A stretch of 64,000 nucleotides of DNA, from the NCBI RefSeq assembly GCF_001717465.1, contig NZ_CP017074.1, forward strand, positions 2,880,873-2,944,872. The letters run 5' to 3'. This stretch comes from Luteimonas sp. JM171. Its GTDB lineage: Bacteria > Pseudomonadota > Gammaproteobacteria > Xanthomonadales > Xanthomonadaceae. The stretch's first letter is position 1, and each line of letters begins with the position of its first letter. The translations under genes and the position numbers were made by a program. The notes beneath the pieces are model-generated. The model was not told where the DNA came from, did no database searches, and saw only the letters and a program-made list of their open reading frames with translations. Shown piece by piece: positions 17,799 through 24,934 of this stretch.

Positions 17799-19080
17799 TA
17801 TAACCAAGCATAGGGCCGTCACAGCCGACGCAAAGATGCCGCTCCCATCCGGCAGTCAGTTTGAGGTACCTAATGGAATTCTTCACGGATTCCACATACC
17901 TAACTCTTCTCTCTTCGCGCTAAACATATCGAACGCTCAACCAATCAACCACGATGAGGCACTTCGCCAGGAGATCGTGGTTGCATGCCTTGTGAATGGA
18001 GAGGTGAGCAAAGAAAAGATATTTCTCTCGCGCGAGCTAGAGAGTCGCGGCGCATCATTCTCTCTCGAATGTCAGGCCGGGCGAGCAGAGCTGCGCGTTA
18101 TCGGTCCGGCGGAGCACTCTACGGAGATTCTAAAACTACTCTTCAAATGTTTCGCCGACCCACGCGCCCCAGGGCAAACGCTGTCATTAGCGAAACGCAA
18201 AATTGCCGCGGAGCTGCGTTATCGCTCTACATCTTCGCGCGCTATGGCTGAAGATGCGATTCGCCGTTTACTTTACTGCGACGCCGACCCGCGTCATGTC
18301 GAGGATACGGAAGCGAGAATTCGCGCGATCGAAATGGTAGACCGCACTGACATTCAGAACTTCCCGCTGTTCAACGAGGCCCATCTCGTTATCGCCGGAA
18401 ATATCGATCCGACGGTTGCGGCTGACATATTGTCTGAGGCCCTTCCGCCCTCTGCACCCCGATCGGATAGGCCAATTCCTACTTGGCCCTACCCAACAAC
18501 CTGCCCCGGATCTACCCGCATCGAAGTCCCCGGAGCGCAACACACCGTCGCACTCGGTCGCCCAGTGCGACTGAACTCTGCTCACCCGGATTACTTGACT
18601 GCCTGCCTGATGAACAATGTACTGGGTGGCGCGTTCAACTCATGGCTCGTGGAAGCCACGAGAGAAGAGCACGGCCTTAATTATAGCATTCAATCCGAAC
18701 TGCACTGCAGAGACCCGAAACACACGGGGCACTGGCTCGTACACTTTTCCCCCAACGCTGGGGACTTGGAGAGGGCAACATCTATCGTGAGATCGGTAAT
18801 CTCACGGTTCTCGGATTCTAAGATTTCAGAAGCCGATCTGGACCTCCAGAAGAATGCGTACGTGGGCAGATTTTTGGTAAGTCTCTCGTCACTCTCTGGG
18901 CTCTGCGCACTGGCGCTCAGTGAGGCTGAGCGGGGCAGCGGCCCCGATTACATGCTAAGCCTGCCTGACAGAATTCGGGCAATCACCATGGAAGATGTCG
19001 AACGCGTCCGCTCGGAGCACTTCCAGGATAGAGACTTCTTCACCGCGGTAGCCGGACCCAATCCTAAACCGGTACGATAG
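17785..19080 (+). CDS. M16-family protein lacking the zinc motif (partner subunit)
   Basis: 431 residues from a GTG start inside the end of the previous gene (AAGGAAGG ribosome site). The fold pattern is M16: an N-terminal domain with VVACLVNGEVSKEKIFLSRELESRGASFSLECQAGRAEL and a C-terminal domain with NVLGGAFNSWLVEATREEHGLNYSIQSEL, which contains the R/Y substrate-binding pair. There is no HxxEH, so it is the non-catalytic half of a heterodimer, as PqqG is to PqqF. Its 3' end overlaps the 3' end of the convergent P450 gene by 17 bases. Confidence 0.88.
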   Translation: MSLASITKHRAVTADAKMPLPSGSQFEVPNGILHGFHIPNSSLFALNISNAQPINHDEALRQEIVVACLVNGEVSKEKIFLSRELESRGASFSLECQAGRAELRVIGPAEHSTEILKLLFKCFADPRAPGQTLSLAKRKIAAELRYRSTSSRAMAEDAIRRLLYCDADPRHVEDTEARIRAIEMVDRTDIQNFPLFNEAHLVIAGNIDPTVAADILSEALPPSAPRSDRPIPTWPYPTTCPGSTRIEVPGAQHTVALGRPVRLNSAHPDYLTACLMNNVLGGAFNSWLVEATREEHGLNYSIQSELHCRDPKHTGHWLVHFSPNAGDLERATSIVRSVISRFSDSKISEADLDLQKNAYVGRFLVSLSSLSGLCALALSEAERGSGPDYMLSLPDRIRAITMEDVERVRSEHFQDRDFFTAVAGPNPKPVR

Positions 19081-20296
19081 ATCCGAAGAAGCCAGTTGGC
19101 CTGACCACCGACGCAATCATCATCGCACCGGGGCTGTCGCGATCGACACTAATCCGGAACTTTGTACATAGGAGATGCGAAAGAAGTATTAACTGCGCAA
19201 GGCCCAAACTTGCGCCTACGCACGACTTGGGTGCCCAACCGAAGGGCATATAAGGTTCGTGCGCACAGTTCGCCGGCCGGGATTTTTCGCTAACCCAGCG
19301 GTCGGGATCAAATTGATCAGGATTCCTCCAGCGCTCAGGATCGTTATGGACGATATAAGGACTCATAACATATCTATGTCCAGGCTTTAGGCGAATCTCA
19401 CCCTCCGCGATTGGCACACGGACGTTCCTTACTAGGACCGACGGCGAGCTCCAGATTCTTAGCGTCTCTTTTACAAAGCGCGTAGTTTCTGGCGCGGATT
19501 GGACAGGTGAGCCATAAAGCTTCTCTGCGGAGATCGATCCGAGCTCAACTTGCAGGCGAGCGTACCACTCAGGCCGCCGGGTCAACTCATAGAGAAGGCA
19601 TGCCGCTACCGCACCCGGAGAACCCGTAATTGCGGTCAAGAGCGCCGTGACGGCATCAACCGCTCGCCCAATCCCAAGGCTTGGGATCATATCAACAACA
19701 GGGTCGGCCAAATCCTTTTGACGCCTCCTGCTACCATTGACCCTACCCGAAAGTTCACGCCTGACCTCAATCCCCGCCAAGACCTGCCTCAGGCTCATGA
19801 TCAGCGCCTGCCAGCGGGGGCTCCGGGGGGGATCGACGTCTGAAAACACGAACGAAATTTTACTTTTGATTTCCCGGACGATTCGATTATTGGCTTTATT
19901 GGGAAGCCCGGCGATAATCGACGGAACCAATGCTCCGGTGATGACATTCTCCACGAGCCACACAAGATCTTGACGAGCGGCTCCTTTTTCCCTCAGCGAG
20001 ACCTCCATTCTTTCGGTAAGCAGTTGGAGATGTTCCGCATTGGTCAGGGTTCGCATTTGCCTCCCCCATGCGGAGCGAAGCTGTCTCCAGTCCACAGCCT
20101 CACTGGAACGACCTAGAAGTGTATCGGTAAAGCTATCCAACATAGTTAGATCGGCGAAGTTAGCTGCGTCCACACGTTGCGCAACAGACGCATCGAATAC
20201 AGCGAGGATATCTTCTGCGAGCCAGAAGATTGGCCCCTCCTCCTTCCGGCGGCGCAATATGTCCTCCATAGACGGAGTTGCCGAGAATTTCGCCAC
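19064..20296 (-). CDS. Cytochrome P450 (first of two, downstream of the peptide gene)
   Basis: 410 residues if translation begins at the GTG at 20296 (GGAG upstream); a longer frame reaches 20419 but would run through the peptide gene's terminator. Visible P450 elements: I-helix region ITGSPGAVAACLLYELTRRP, K-helix ExxR in KETLRIWSS, ERWRNPDQFDPDRW, and heme loop PFGWAPKSCVGASL with the proximal Cys. The usual Gly four residues before Cys is Pro (and the normal F-x-x-G position holds Ala), a departure from the F-x-x-G-x-x-x-C-x-G consensus. The I-helix lacks the usual acid-alcohol pair. Probable role: oxidative cross-linking of the adjacent peptide, inferred. Confidence 0.9.
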   Translation of the reverse strand: MAKFSATPSMEDILRRRKEEGPIFWLAEDILAVFDASVAQRVDAANFADLTMLDSFTDTLLGRSSEAVDWRQLRSAWGRQMRTLTNAEHLQLLTERMEVSLREKGAARQDLVWLVENVITGALVPSIIAGLPNKANNRIVREIKSKISFVFSDVDPPRSPRWQALIMSLRQVLAGIEVRRELSGRVNGSRRRQKDLADPVVDMIPSLGIGRAVDAVTALLTAITGSPGAVAACLLYELTRRPEWYARLQVELGSISAEKLYGSPVQSAPETTRFVKETLRIWSSPSVLVRNVRVPIAEGEIRLKPGHRYVMSPYIVHNDPERWRNPDQFDPDRWVSEKSRPANCAHEPYMPFGWAPKSCVGASLGLAQLILLSHLLCTKFRISVDRDSPGAMMIASVVRPTGFFGSIVPV

Positions 20297-20317
20297 TGTG
20301 CGGTGTGCTCCGAGCTG

Positions 20318-20346
20318 AAAAGGGGGGCAACGAATGTTGCCCCCCC
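20318..20346 (-). terminator. Terminator/attenuator between peptide gene and P450
   Basis: On the minus strand a perfect 10-bp stem (GGGGGGCAAC-ATTC-GTTGCCCCCC) is followed by TTTTC, ten bases after the peptide stop and before the GTG of the downstream P450. Partial readthrough would yield much peptide and little enzyme, the usual RiPP ratio. Confidence 0.85.
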
Positions 20347-20354
20347 TCGAACCG

Positions 20355-20456
20355 TCAGATGTTGTGATACATAACCCAATGCCAGCCAAGGCCGCCCCGA
20401 CACATCCCGCCACGAACACCCATGGCTGCCTTCATTGCGATCATTACCCTTTTCAT
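20355..20456 (-). CDS. Putative RiPP precursor peptide, 33 residues
   Basis: This small gene begins with ATG at 20456 after AAGGAG at six bases spacing, the best ribosome site in the cassette, and ends with TGA at 20355. The peptide starts MKRVMIAMKAAMGVRGGM, a short Met/basic leader-like part with Gly-Gly, and ends CRGGLGWHWVMYHNI. The C-terminal W-H-W-V-M-Y-H pattern concentrates the residues that P450 enzymes cross-link in known peptides (Trp, Tyr, His). It lies between two P450 genes on the same strand, has its own terminator, and faces M16 peptidases and a MATE exporter. Calling it a precursor is inference from these facts; alternative starts are M5 and M8. Confidence 0.75.
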   Translation of the reverse strand: MKRVMIAMKAAMGVRGGMCRGGLGWHWVMYHNI

Positions 20457-20534
20457 AGCTCTCTCCTTAACGAAGTTATACTACGACATACCAAGGCACA
20501 TGGGGCAGACGAAGCTCCATATACCTAGGTTCGG

Positions 20535-20575
20535 TTTCAGCCCAACCCGGCGGCAACAATAGGGTTGAACTGAAA
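20535..20575. other. Hairpin upstream of the peptide gene
   Basis: TTTCAG and CAACCC on the left pair with GGGTTG and CTGAAA on the right, with a 2x2 internal loop and a 13-base loop. It lies between the second P450's stop and the peptide gene. No T-run follows on either strand, so it does not look like a terminator; it may be a leader structure or operator. Confidence 0.4.
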
Positions 20576-20583
20576 AAATTTGT

Positions 20584-21723
20584 TCACGGCCTTGACCGCA
20601 ACTCAAGAGTAAACGGAGGAGGAGCCATCGCAGCCGCCACCGTAGGCTCGCAGCTCGCCGCCTGCACGTGCAATGTGAACCTTTCATCGAGAATTTTCAG
20701 CATGCTGCTGACCAAATCCGATACGAGGTCCGCCGCTACGCAACGATGACGTCCATGGCCGAATGGAATGAAAGCCGGGTTACTCCACTCGGATTCATCG
20801 GCCCAACGCTCGGGTCTGAATTCTGAAGGGCTGCTCCAATAGTGTGGATTGCGCTGCACACTATAGGGGCACACCACCACGTCCTCATGACGCTCTACAG
20901 AGACACCTGCCACGGTATGAGGCTCGGCAGGCTTTCGACTGAGCAGCCAAGCCACAGGCCAGAGACGCAGGGATTCCCGGACAACCCAATCCGCGGGAAC
21001 ATTCCGCGGTGAATTAGTGCCTCTTAAGTAAATTGACCAAGCCAAGAGGAACCCAACTGAGCCTGCAGACGCGAACAGAAATGAGAGGAATATTTCTGAG
21101 AGTTCATCCACCCCATGATCGAGATTCGACGCGTTAGCGATCACGTCTAACACGTCAACTGGCGGGCTTTGGGGCGTCCGCCTTCTATCTTCAAATGCCT
21201 CCGAAAGCAACAGCGTTGTCCGGAATTGAAGCAACATGCGACGCCAGAGCCTTTGCTTGCGCTTCGCATTTGCTAGAACGGCACGCTCAACAATCTCGTC
21301 CATCAGCAGGTAAAGGCCGGCTGGGGTCTCGGTAGCGGCCAAAAATGGCTTTAAGTAGCTATAGGCTAGACGATTGCCCTCATCTGGCCAGAAACTCATC
21401 TTCGGCAGGTGTGTAGCTATATGATCTGCAAGATCACTCTCGCCGCGCGAGTGCAGGTATTCTCGCAATAACCTGCGGGCGTCGCGGCGAATAGTGAACT
21501 GTGCCTCGCGCGGTCGAAACAGGCCATGGCGGGTGTGAAAGAAGTCCGAGTGATCCTCGTACCACCCTTCTTTGTTCTGAAGTACGCCGCGCGCCACCAC
21601 CGGATCCGCGAGGATATATCGTCGCTTCCCAACCGGTGACACAACGCGCTCTTTGGCGAGTTGCTCGTCCAAGAACCCGATCGGATCACGGGTAAATTGT
21701 CTCGATATCCGCCTTCCATGCAC
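20584..21723 (-). CDS. Cytochrome P450 (second of two, upstream of the peptide gene)
   Basis: 379 residues from a GTG start with GGGGA upstream; short for a P450. It has ExxR in VRESLRLWPVAWLLSRKP, PHYWSSPSEFRPERWADE, and the heme loop IPFGHGRHRCVAADL with the conserved Gly and proximal Cys. The I-helix region reads LFASAGSVGFLLAWSIY, without the usual acid-Thr pair, as in P450s that do unusual chemistry. It shares little sequence with the first P450 beyond these motifs, so the two probably act at different bonds or steps. The N-terminus has no membrane anchor, so the enzyme is soluble. Confidence 0.9.
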   Translation of the reverse strand: MHGRRISRQFTRDPIGFLDEQLAKERVVSPVGKRRYILADPVVARGVLQNKEGWYEDHSDFFHTRHGLFRPREAQFTIRRDARRLLREYLHSRGESDLADHIATHLPKMSFWPDEGNRLAYSYLKPFLAATETPAGLYLLMDEIVERAVLANAKRKQRLWRRMLLQFRTTLLLSEAFEDRRRTPQSPPVDVLDVIANASNLDHGVDELSEIFLSFLFASAGSVGFLLAWSIYLRGTNSPRNVPADWVVRESLRLWPVAWLLSRKPAEPHTVAGVSVERHEDVVVCPYSVQRNPHYWSSPSEFRPERWADESEWSNPAFIPFGHGRHRCVAADLVSDLVSSMLKILDERFTLHVQAASCEPTVAAAMAPPPFTLELRSRP

Positions 21724-21923
21724 GTTGCTATCCCCGTCCTGATGGCGACTCCCCTACTAGCAGCAGCCCCGAGATATTGATTCACTACACATGTATTCCT
21801 GCAAGATGTCAACTCCCCACTTGTGCCAGTAGCGTGACCCCCGTCCCAATTGCCCTCTGTGCCGGAAACCTCCGGGTAATCGCGTGTTTCGCCGCGAGGA
21901 CTTCGACGCGGAGGTCTGACCTT

Positions 21924-22515
21924 GGAGGGTCCGAGCTGCGGCGCGTCAAGGAGCTGGAAGGCGAGAGTAGCCGGCTCAAGCGGATATACGCCGAGTTGGC
22001 ACTGAATGCGGCCACGATGAAGGATCTGACGCTAAGAAAACTGTAGGGCCGGTGCGCGAGCGCGAGGCGGGATGGTACCAAGTCGAGGTGCACGCGCGGC
22101 CGGTGCATCGGTCCTGCGCATGGATAGGCGTTGTCCGGAGCGGCCTGACATCGCCCGCCGCTGGATTGGACAGCGATTGAGAGAGAGACCATCGCTGCCC
22201 TGTCGCAGCCGGTGCAGCAGCGCCCTAGCCGCGGCTTCTGGATTGCCGCGCGTTCCTCCGCCGCACGGACGCCAGCCTCCCAGCCGCGAGTGGGCCAAGG
22301 CCAACGCCATGACCATCCGATACATTCAGCCCAACAAGTCCGAACCAGAACGCCTACATCAAGCGCTTCAACCGGACCTTCCGGGAGGAGGCCCTGGACA
22401 GTCTGTTCGCCCGCCTAGACGATATACGCGAAGCGGCGCACTGGTGGATGCTCAAGGACAACGAAGTGCGCCCTATGAATCACTGGGCAACCTGACGCCG
22501 AGAGAATATCGTGAC
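21924..22515 (+). mobile_element. Degraded IS3-family insertion sequence
   Basis: Transposase pieces lie in several frames. At 21924-22046, ELRRVKELEGESSRLKRIYAELAL ... DLTLRKL is the C-terminal end of an IS3-type OrfA (leucine-zipper region). Around 22205-22260, RPSRGFWI is the OrfB N-terminal signature. Around 22345-22500, NAYIKRFNRTFREEALDSLF and HWWMLKDNEVRPMNHW, then SLGNLTPREYRDQ in another frame, are the OrfB C-terminal end with the catalytic Glu. Frameshifts, deletions and lost ends make it inactive. It sits between the P450 cluster and the lasso cluster. Confidence 0.8.
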
Positions 22516-23140
22516 CAGCGCCCCGAAGGTTCTACTATTGAACTCTGTGCTTGACGACGAGCTCGTGGGTACGATGGACGTTCCGCCTGGCTGCGCAGGT
22601 TGCCAGAGGATCATACAATGGCTTGCCTTAGGGGCGCGCGAAGCGGCAAGGCATCTGATCCGAACGGTTCCTGACTGTCCGACTAACTTATCGTGGTCCG
22701 CCATCCAGAGCAAGTGTGCAAAACAAGAGCAGACGATGTTCGGGCGTACCTTCTGGCTCTACTGACCTGGCCCCTTTCTCAGGGCCACTTGCTACTTAGT
22801 AGAGTCCAGGTTCGGAGCATACCGCTCCAGTGGGTCAGGTTTCGATCGGCGGTCAAACCGGCCAAGGAACCTGCTTGGCTCTCTCGATCGGCCCGCTAAC
22901 GATCGCGAGACCTACATCACACTTTCGAGCGCGCGCCAAGTGGCTCCGACTTTTTGGCAAACTACATCGGGCGAGCTCTAGGGAATCAGGCTAATCCATA
23001 GAGTGCAGGCCGTGCGACTCACGTGCGCGTACGTGTCCAACGTACCCGGGTCATCAAGGGCCCACCGCCGGCCATAGCCGTGGGTCCATCCAGCAGCATC
23101 CCGGACCCCGGCAGGCGTTACGCCGAAAGGGAGTTCCGCG
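22516..23140. other. Gene-free stretch between the IS remnant and the lasso cluster
   Basis: About 620 bases with no convincing gene on either strand. A minus-strand frame at 22978-23169 contains DDPGTLDTYAHVSRT, faintly like the C-terminus of a tyrosine recombinase, but no Arg-His-x-x-Arg box is present. Probably decayed mobile DNA. Confidence 0.4.
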
Positions 23141-23770
23141 ATGACAATGAGTCCTTCAAAAAGCGCCATGCTGCATAAGCAAGTGCGACGCGCACTGCAG
23201 TCAGGGCGTTACTTGCCTGGGCAGCGAATCGATCCGACCTCACTCGCGTCCGAGTTCCGGATAAGCCCAACTCCTGTACGTTTCGCGCTGTACCGCTTGG
23301 TGGGCGAGGGCCTCATCGCCGACTGTGGCAGGAGCGGGCTCTACGTTCCGCTGCCCACCGAAGTAGCAATGCGCGACCTCTACGATTGGATGGAGCGCCT
23401 CCTTCTAATGGCGTGCAGCCTCTCTGCAAACTCCAACGGGTCGCGGGCATTGATGCCGGATCTGAATCCGGCCCAGGACGATGTGGTGAAGCTCACATGG
23501 AAGCTGTTTGACAGCATGGCCCAAGCCACCCGGCACCACTCGCTGCACAGGGCGATAAGGCAATGCAACGACAGATTGGCGCCAATACGCCGCGCCAAGC
23601 ACGGTCTCTTGGACGACCCGCTTGATGAGTACCAGAGAATGTTGCTGGTCTGGAAAAAGGGCGATCCAAGCCCGGTCCGACGCACGCTGAAGGCATACTT
23701 CGCTCGACGCAAAGCCCTGGTTCCGCATATCGTTGATCGTCTAAATGAAATCAGCAAACGCGTGCACTGA
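23141..23770 (+). CDS. GntR-family transcriptional regulator
   Basis: 209 residues. The N-terminal ~65 residues form a GntR winged helix: LHKQVRRALQSGRYLPGQRIDPTSLASEFRISPTPVRFALYRLVGEGLI. An all-helical C-terminal part of FCD type follows (MRDLYDWMERLLLMACSLS, TRHHSLHRAIRQCNDRLAPIRR, DEYQRMLLVWKKGDPSPVRRTLKAYF). The effector-binding His pattern of FCD proteins is not obvious. It lies 136 bases upstream of the lasso precursor genes, with two inverted repeats between, so it probably controls the lasso operon. Confidence 0.9.
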   Translation: MTMSPSKSAMLHKQVRRALQSGRYLPGQRIDPTSLASEFRISPTPVRFALYRLVGEGLIADCGRSGLYVPLPTEVAMRDLYDWMERLLLMACSLSANSNGSRALMPDLNPAQDDVVKLTWKLFDSMAQATRHHSLHRAIRQCNDRLAPIRRAKHGLLDDPLDEYQRMLLVWKKGDPSPVRRTLKAYFARRKALVPHIVDRLNEISKRVH

Positions 23771-23786
23771 CTCGCGCGATCAACCT

Positions 23787-23838
23787 GATTAACAGATTTT
23801 TAGTTAATCAAGCAACTGCAATTAAAAAATCAATTGAT
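23787..23838. promoter_or_regulatory. AT-rich control region with two inverted repeats before the lasso operon
   Basis: GATTAAC-N9-GTTAATC (23787-23809) and ATCAATTGAT (23829-23838) lie in a very AT-rich stretch between the GntR gene and the first lasso precursor. Either could be a GntR operator; the first could also act as a hairpin at the GntR gene's end. A promoter is expected here, but no strong -35/-10 pair is clear. Confidence 0.5.
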
Positions 23839-23906
23839 AATTAAAACCTGCAGCGCCTAGCCTGTTGGCGTCATGGATTTTCATGACGCTGAAAAAGGAG
23901 GCGAAA

Positions 23907-24041
23907 GTGAACGTTCCCAATGATCCGGTCGTCCCCGATGCAGGGACAGTGCTCGGTGTCGCCAGCACCGACACGAAAGGCAGCGCCCTGATTGGCGAGG
24001 ACGTGGGTGGTCGGTACACACCCGGAATTTCTGAAGACTGA
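23907..24041 (+). CDS. Lasso peptide precursor 1
   Basis: 44 residues from a GTG start with AAGGAGG five bases upstream. A 24-residue leader ending ASTDTK, with the conserved Thr at the penultimate position, is followed by a 20-residue core GSALIGEDVGGRYTPGISED. Gly1 and Glu7 (or Asp8) give the macrolactam ring. The core aligns with xanthomonins (G-x-x-L-x-G-E-E-x-G-G-...-P-G-I-S-E), which have a seven-residue ring closed at Glu7, so Glu7 is the likely acceptor. The tail plug would be Arg12/Tyr13. An in-frame ATG at 23883 exists but would place the ribosome site inside the gene. Confidence 0.9.
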   Translation: MNVPNDPVVPDAGTVLGVASTDTKGSALIGEDVGGRYTPGISED

Positions 24042-24074
24042 GCGCGGCTTCGCGCCCGAAGGAGGGTTAAAGCG

Positions 24075-24221
24075 ATGGAGAAATCCAGTAGCGAAATTCC
24101 ACTTTCCACTGATGTACCTCAACCCGTTGTATTGGCCATCGCCAGCGTCGACACCAAGGGAACCAACAAGATTGGTGAAGACATGGGTGGCTTCTGGGCT
24201 GGAGGAATATCTCAGGAGTAA
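24075..24221 (+). CDS. Lasso peptide precursor 2
   Basis: 48 residues from an ATG with GAAGGAGGG upstream. The 28-residue leader ends AIASVDTK (Thr at -2), and the core is GTNKIGEDMGGFWAGGISQE. Ring residues Gly1 to Glu7 and the following Asp8 and Gly10-Gly11 match precursor 1, but the plug region differs (Phe12-Trp13 instead of Arg-Tyr). The two leaders share only the last few residues (AS-x-DTK). A small GCGCG/CGCGC hairpin lies between the two genes at 24043-24056. Confidence 0.9.
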   Translation: MEKSSSEIPLSTDVPQPVVLAIASVDTKGTNKIGEDMGGFWAGGISQE

Positions 24222-24231
24222 GGCGAAAAAG

Positions 24232-24253
24232 GGGGCGCACCACGGTGCGCCCC
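24232..24253 (+). promoter_or_regulatory. Hairpin between precursor genes and processing genes
   Basis: GGGGCGCAC-CACG-GTGCGCCCC, a perfect 9-bp stem, lies between the second precursor and the B gene. It is followed by TCCCTGTTT rather than a clean U-run. Such intergenic hairpins in lasso operons lower expression of the enzymes relative to the precursor. Confidence 0.7.
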
Positions 24254-24274
24254 TCCCTGTTTGGAGGAACTGCC

Positions 24275-24934
24275 ATGGGTCGCTACGTTCTTCGAGAAGA
24301 CCTTTCGTTCTGTCATGTGGGTGGGTGCTTGGTATTTTTCGACATAGGAAGCGACCAATATCTGCGCCTGCCATCGACGCTGGGAGCTGCGCTGGTCAAA
24401 TATCTTTCTTCGGAATCTCCATCCCACATCAATGTGGACGAGCTCGTCGCGCGAAACATCCTTGTCGAACAAGGCGACTCTGCTCCTGCGAGTAGACCCA
24501 CTGCAATTCCTCCGACACGCAGCTCCATGGAAGAAGCGCACCCACTACCACGGGTGAGTTTTTTACAGGCGCTTGAAGCGCTTGCGCTGGTGGTTCATAC
24601 GCAGATGACGCTCAAGCTACGCCCGTTCAAGCATGTGCTGAGGATCGCAGGCGCCCCTGCCCAAACCTTCGAAGCGCCACCGCTTGAACAGCAGGTCATT
24701 AAAGAAGCGGCTGCTTTCCGCCGCTCCCGCCTTTACATCCCTGTCGAAATGCGCTGCTTGGTGGATTCCATAGCCTTGGCGAGGTTCCTCCGTCGCCGGA
24801 AGCGCAACGTGCATGTGGTGTTCGGCGTCGCCGTTGATCCGTTCTCGGCTCATTGCTGGGTACAGGCGGGCGATCTCGTACTGAACGACACTCTGGGCAA
24901 CGTCACATCCCACACGCCGATCAGGGTCGCTTGA
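24275..24934 (+). CDS. Lasso peptide maturation protein B (fused RRE and leader peptidase)
   Basis: 219 residues from the ATG at 24275 (GGAGGAA upstream). The N-terminal ~75 residues are the PqqD-like recognition element (YVLREDLSFCHVGGCLVFFDIGSDQYLRLP), which binds the leader. The C-terminal part is the transglutaminase-like cysteine protease: Cys in MRCLVDSIALARFL, His in FSAHCWVQAGDLVLND with the Asp nearby. It removes the leader before ring closure. Its stop overlaps the C gene's start (TGATG), so the two are translationally coupled. Confidence 0.95.
   Translation: MGRYVLREDLSFCHVGGCLVFFDIGSDQYLRLPSTLGAALVKYLSSESPSHINVDELVARNILVEQGDSAPASRPTAIPPTRSSMEEAHPLPRVSFLQALEALALVVHTQMTLKLRPFKHVLRIAGAPAQTFEAPPLEQQVIKEAAAFRRSRLYIPVEMRCLVDSIALARFLRRRKRNVHVVFGVAVDPFSAHCWVQAGDLVLNDTLGNVTSHTPIRVA

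Noticed and set aside
20297..20419. Upstream extension of the first P450 to an ATG at 20419
   Set aside because: It would read through the peptide gene and its terminator in another frame; the GTG at 20296 has a ribosome site.
22978..23169. Recombinase-like string DDPGTLDTYAHVSRT on the minus strand
   Set aside because: Too short, catalytic residues absent, and it overlaps the GntR gene start.
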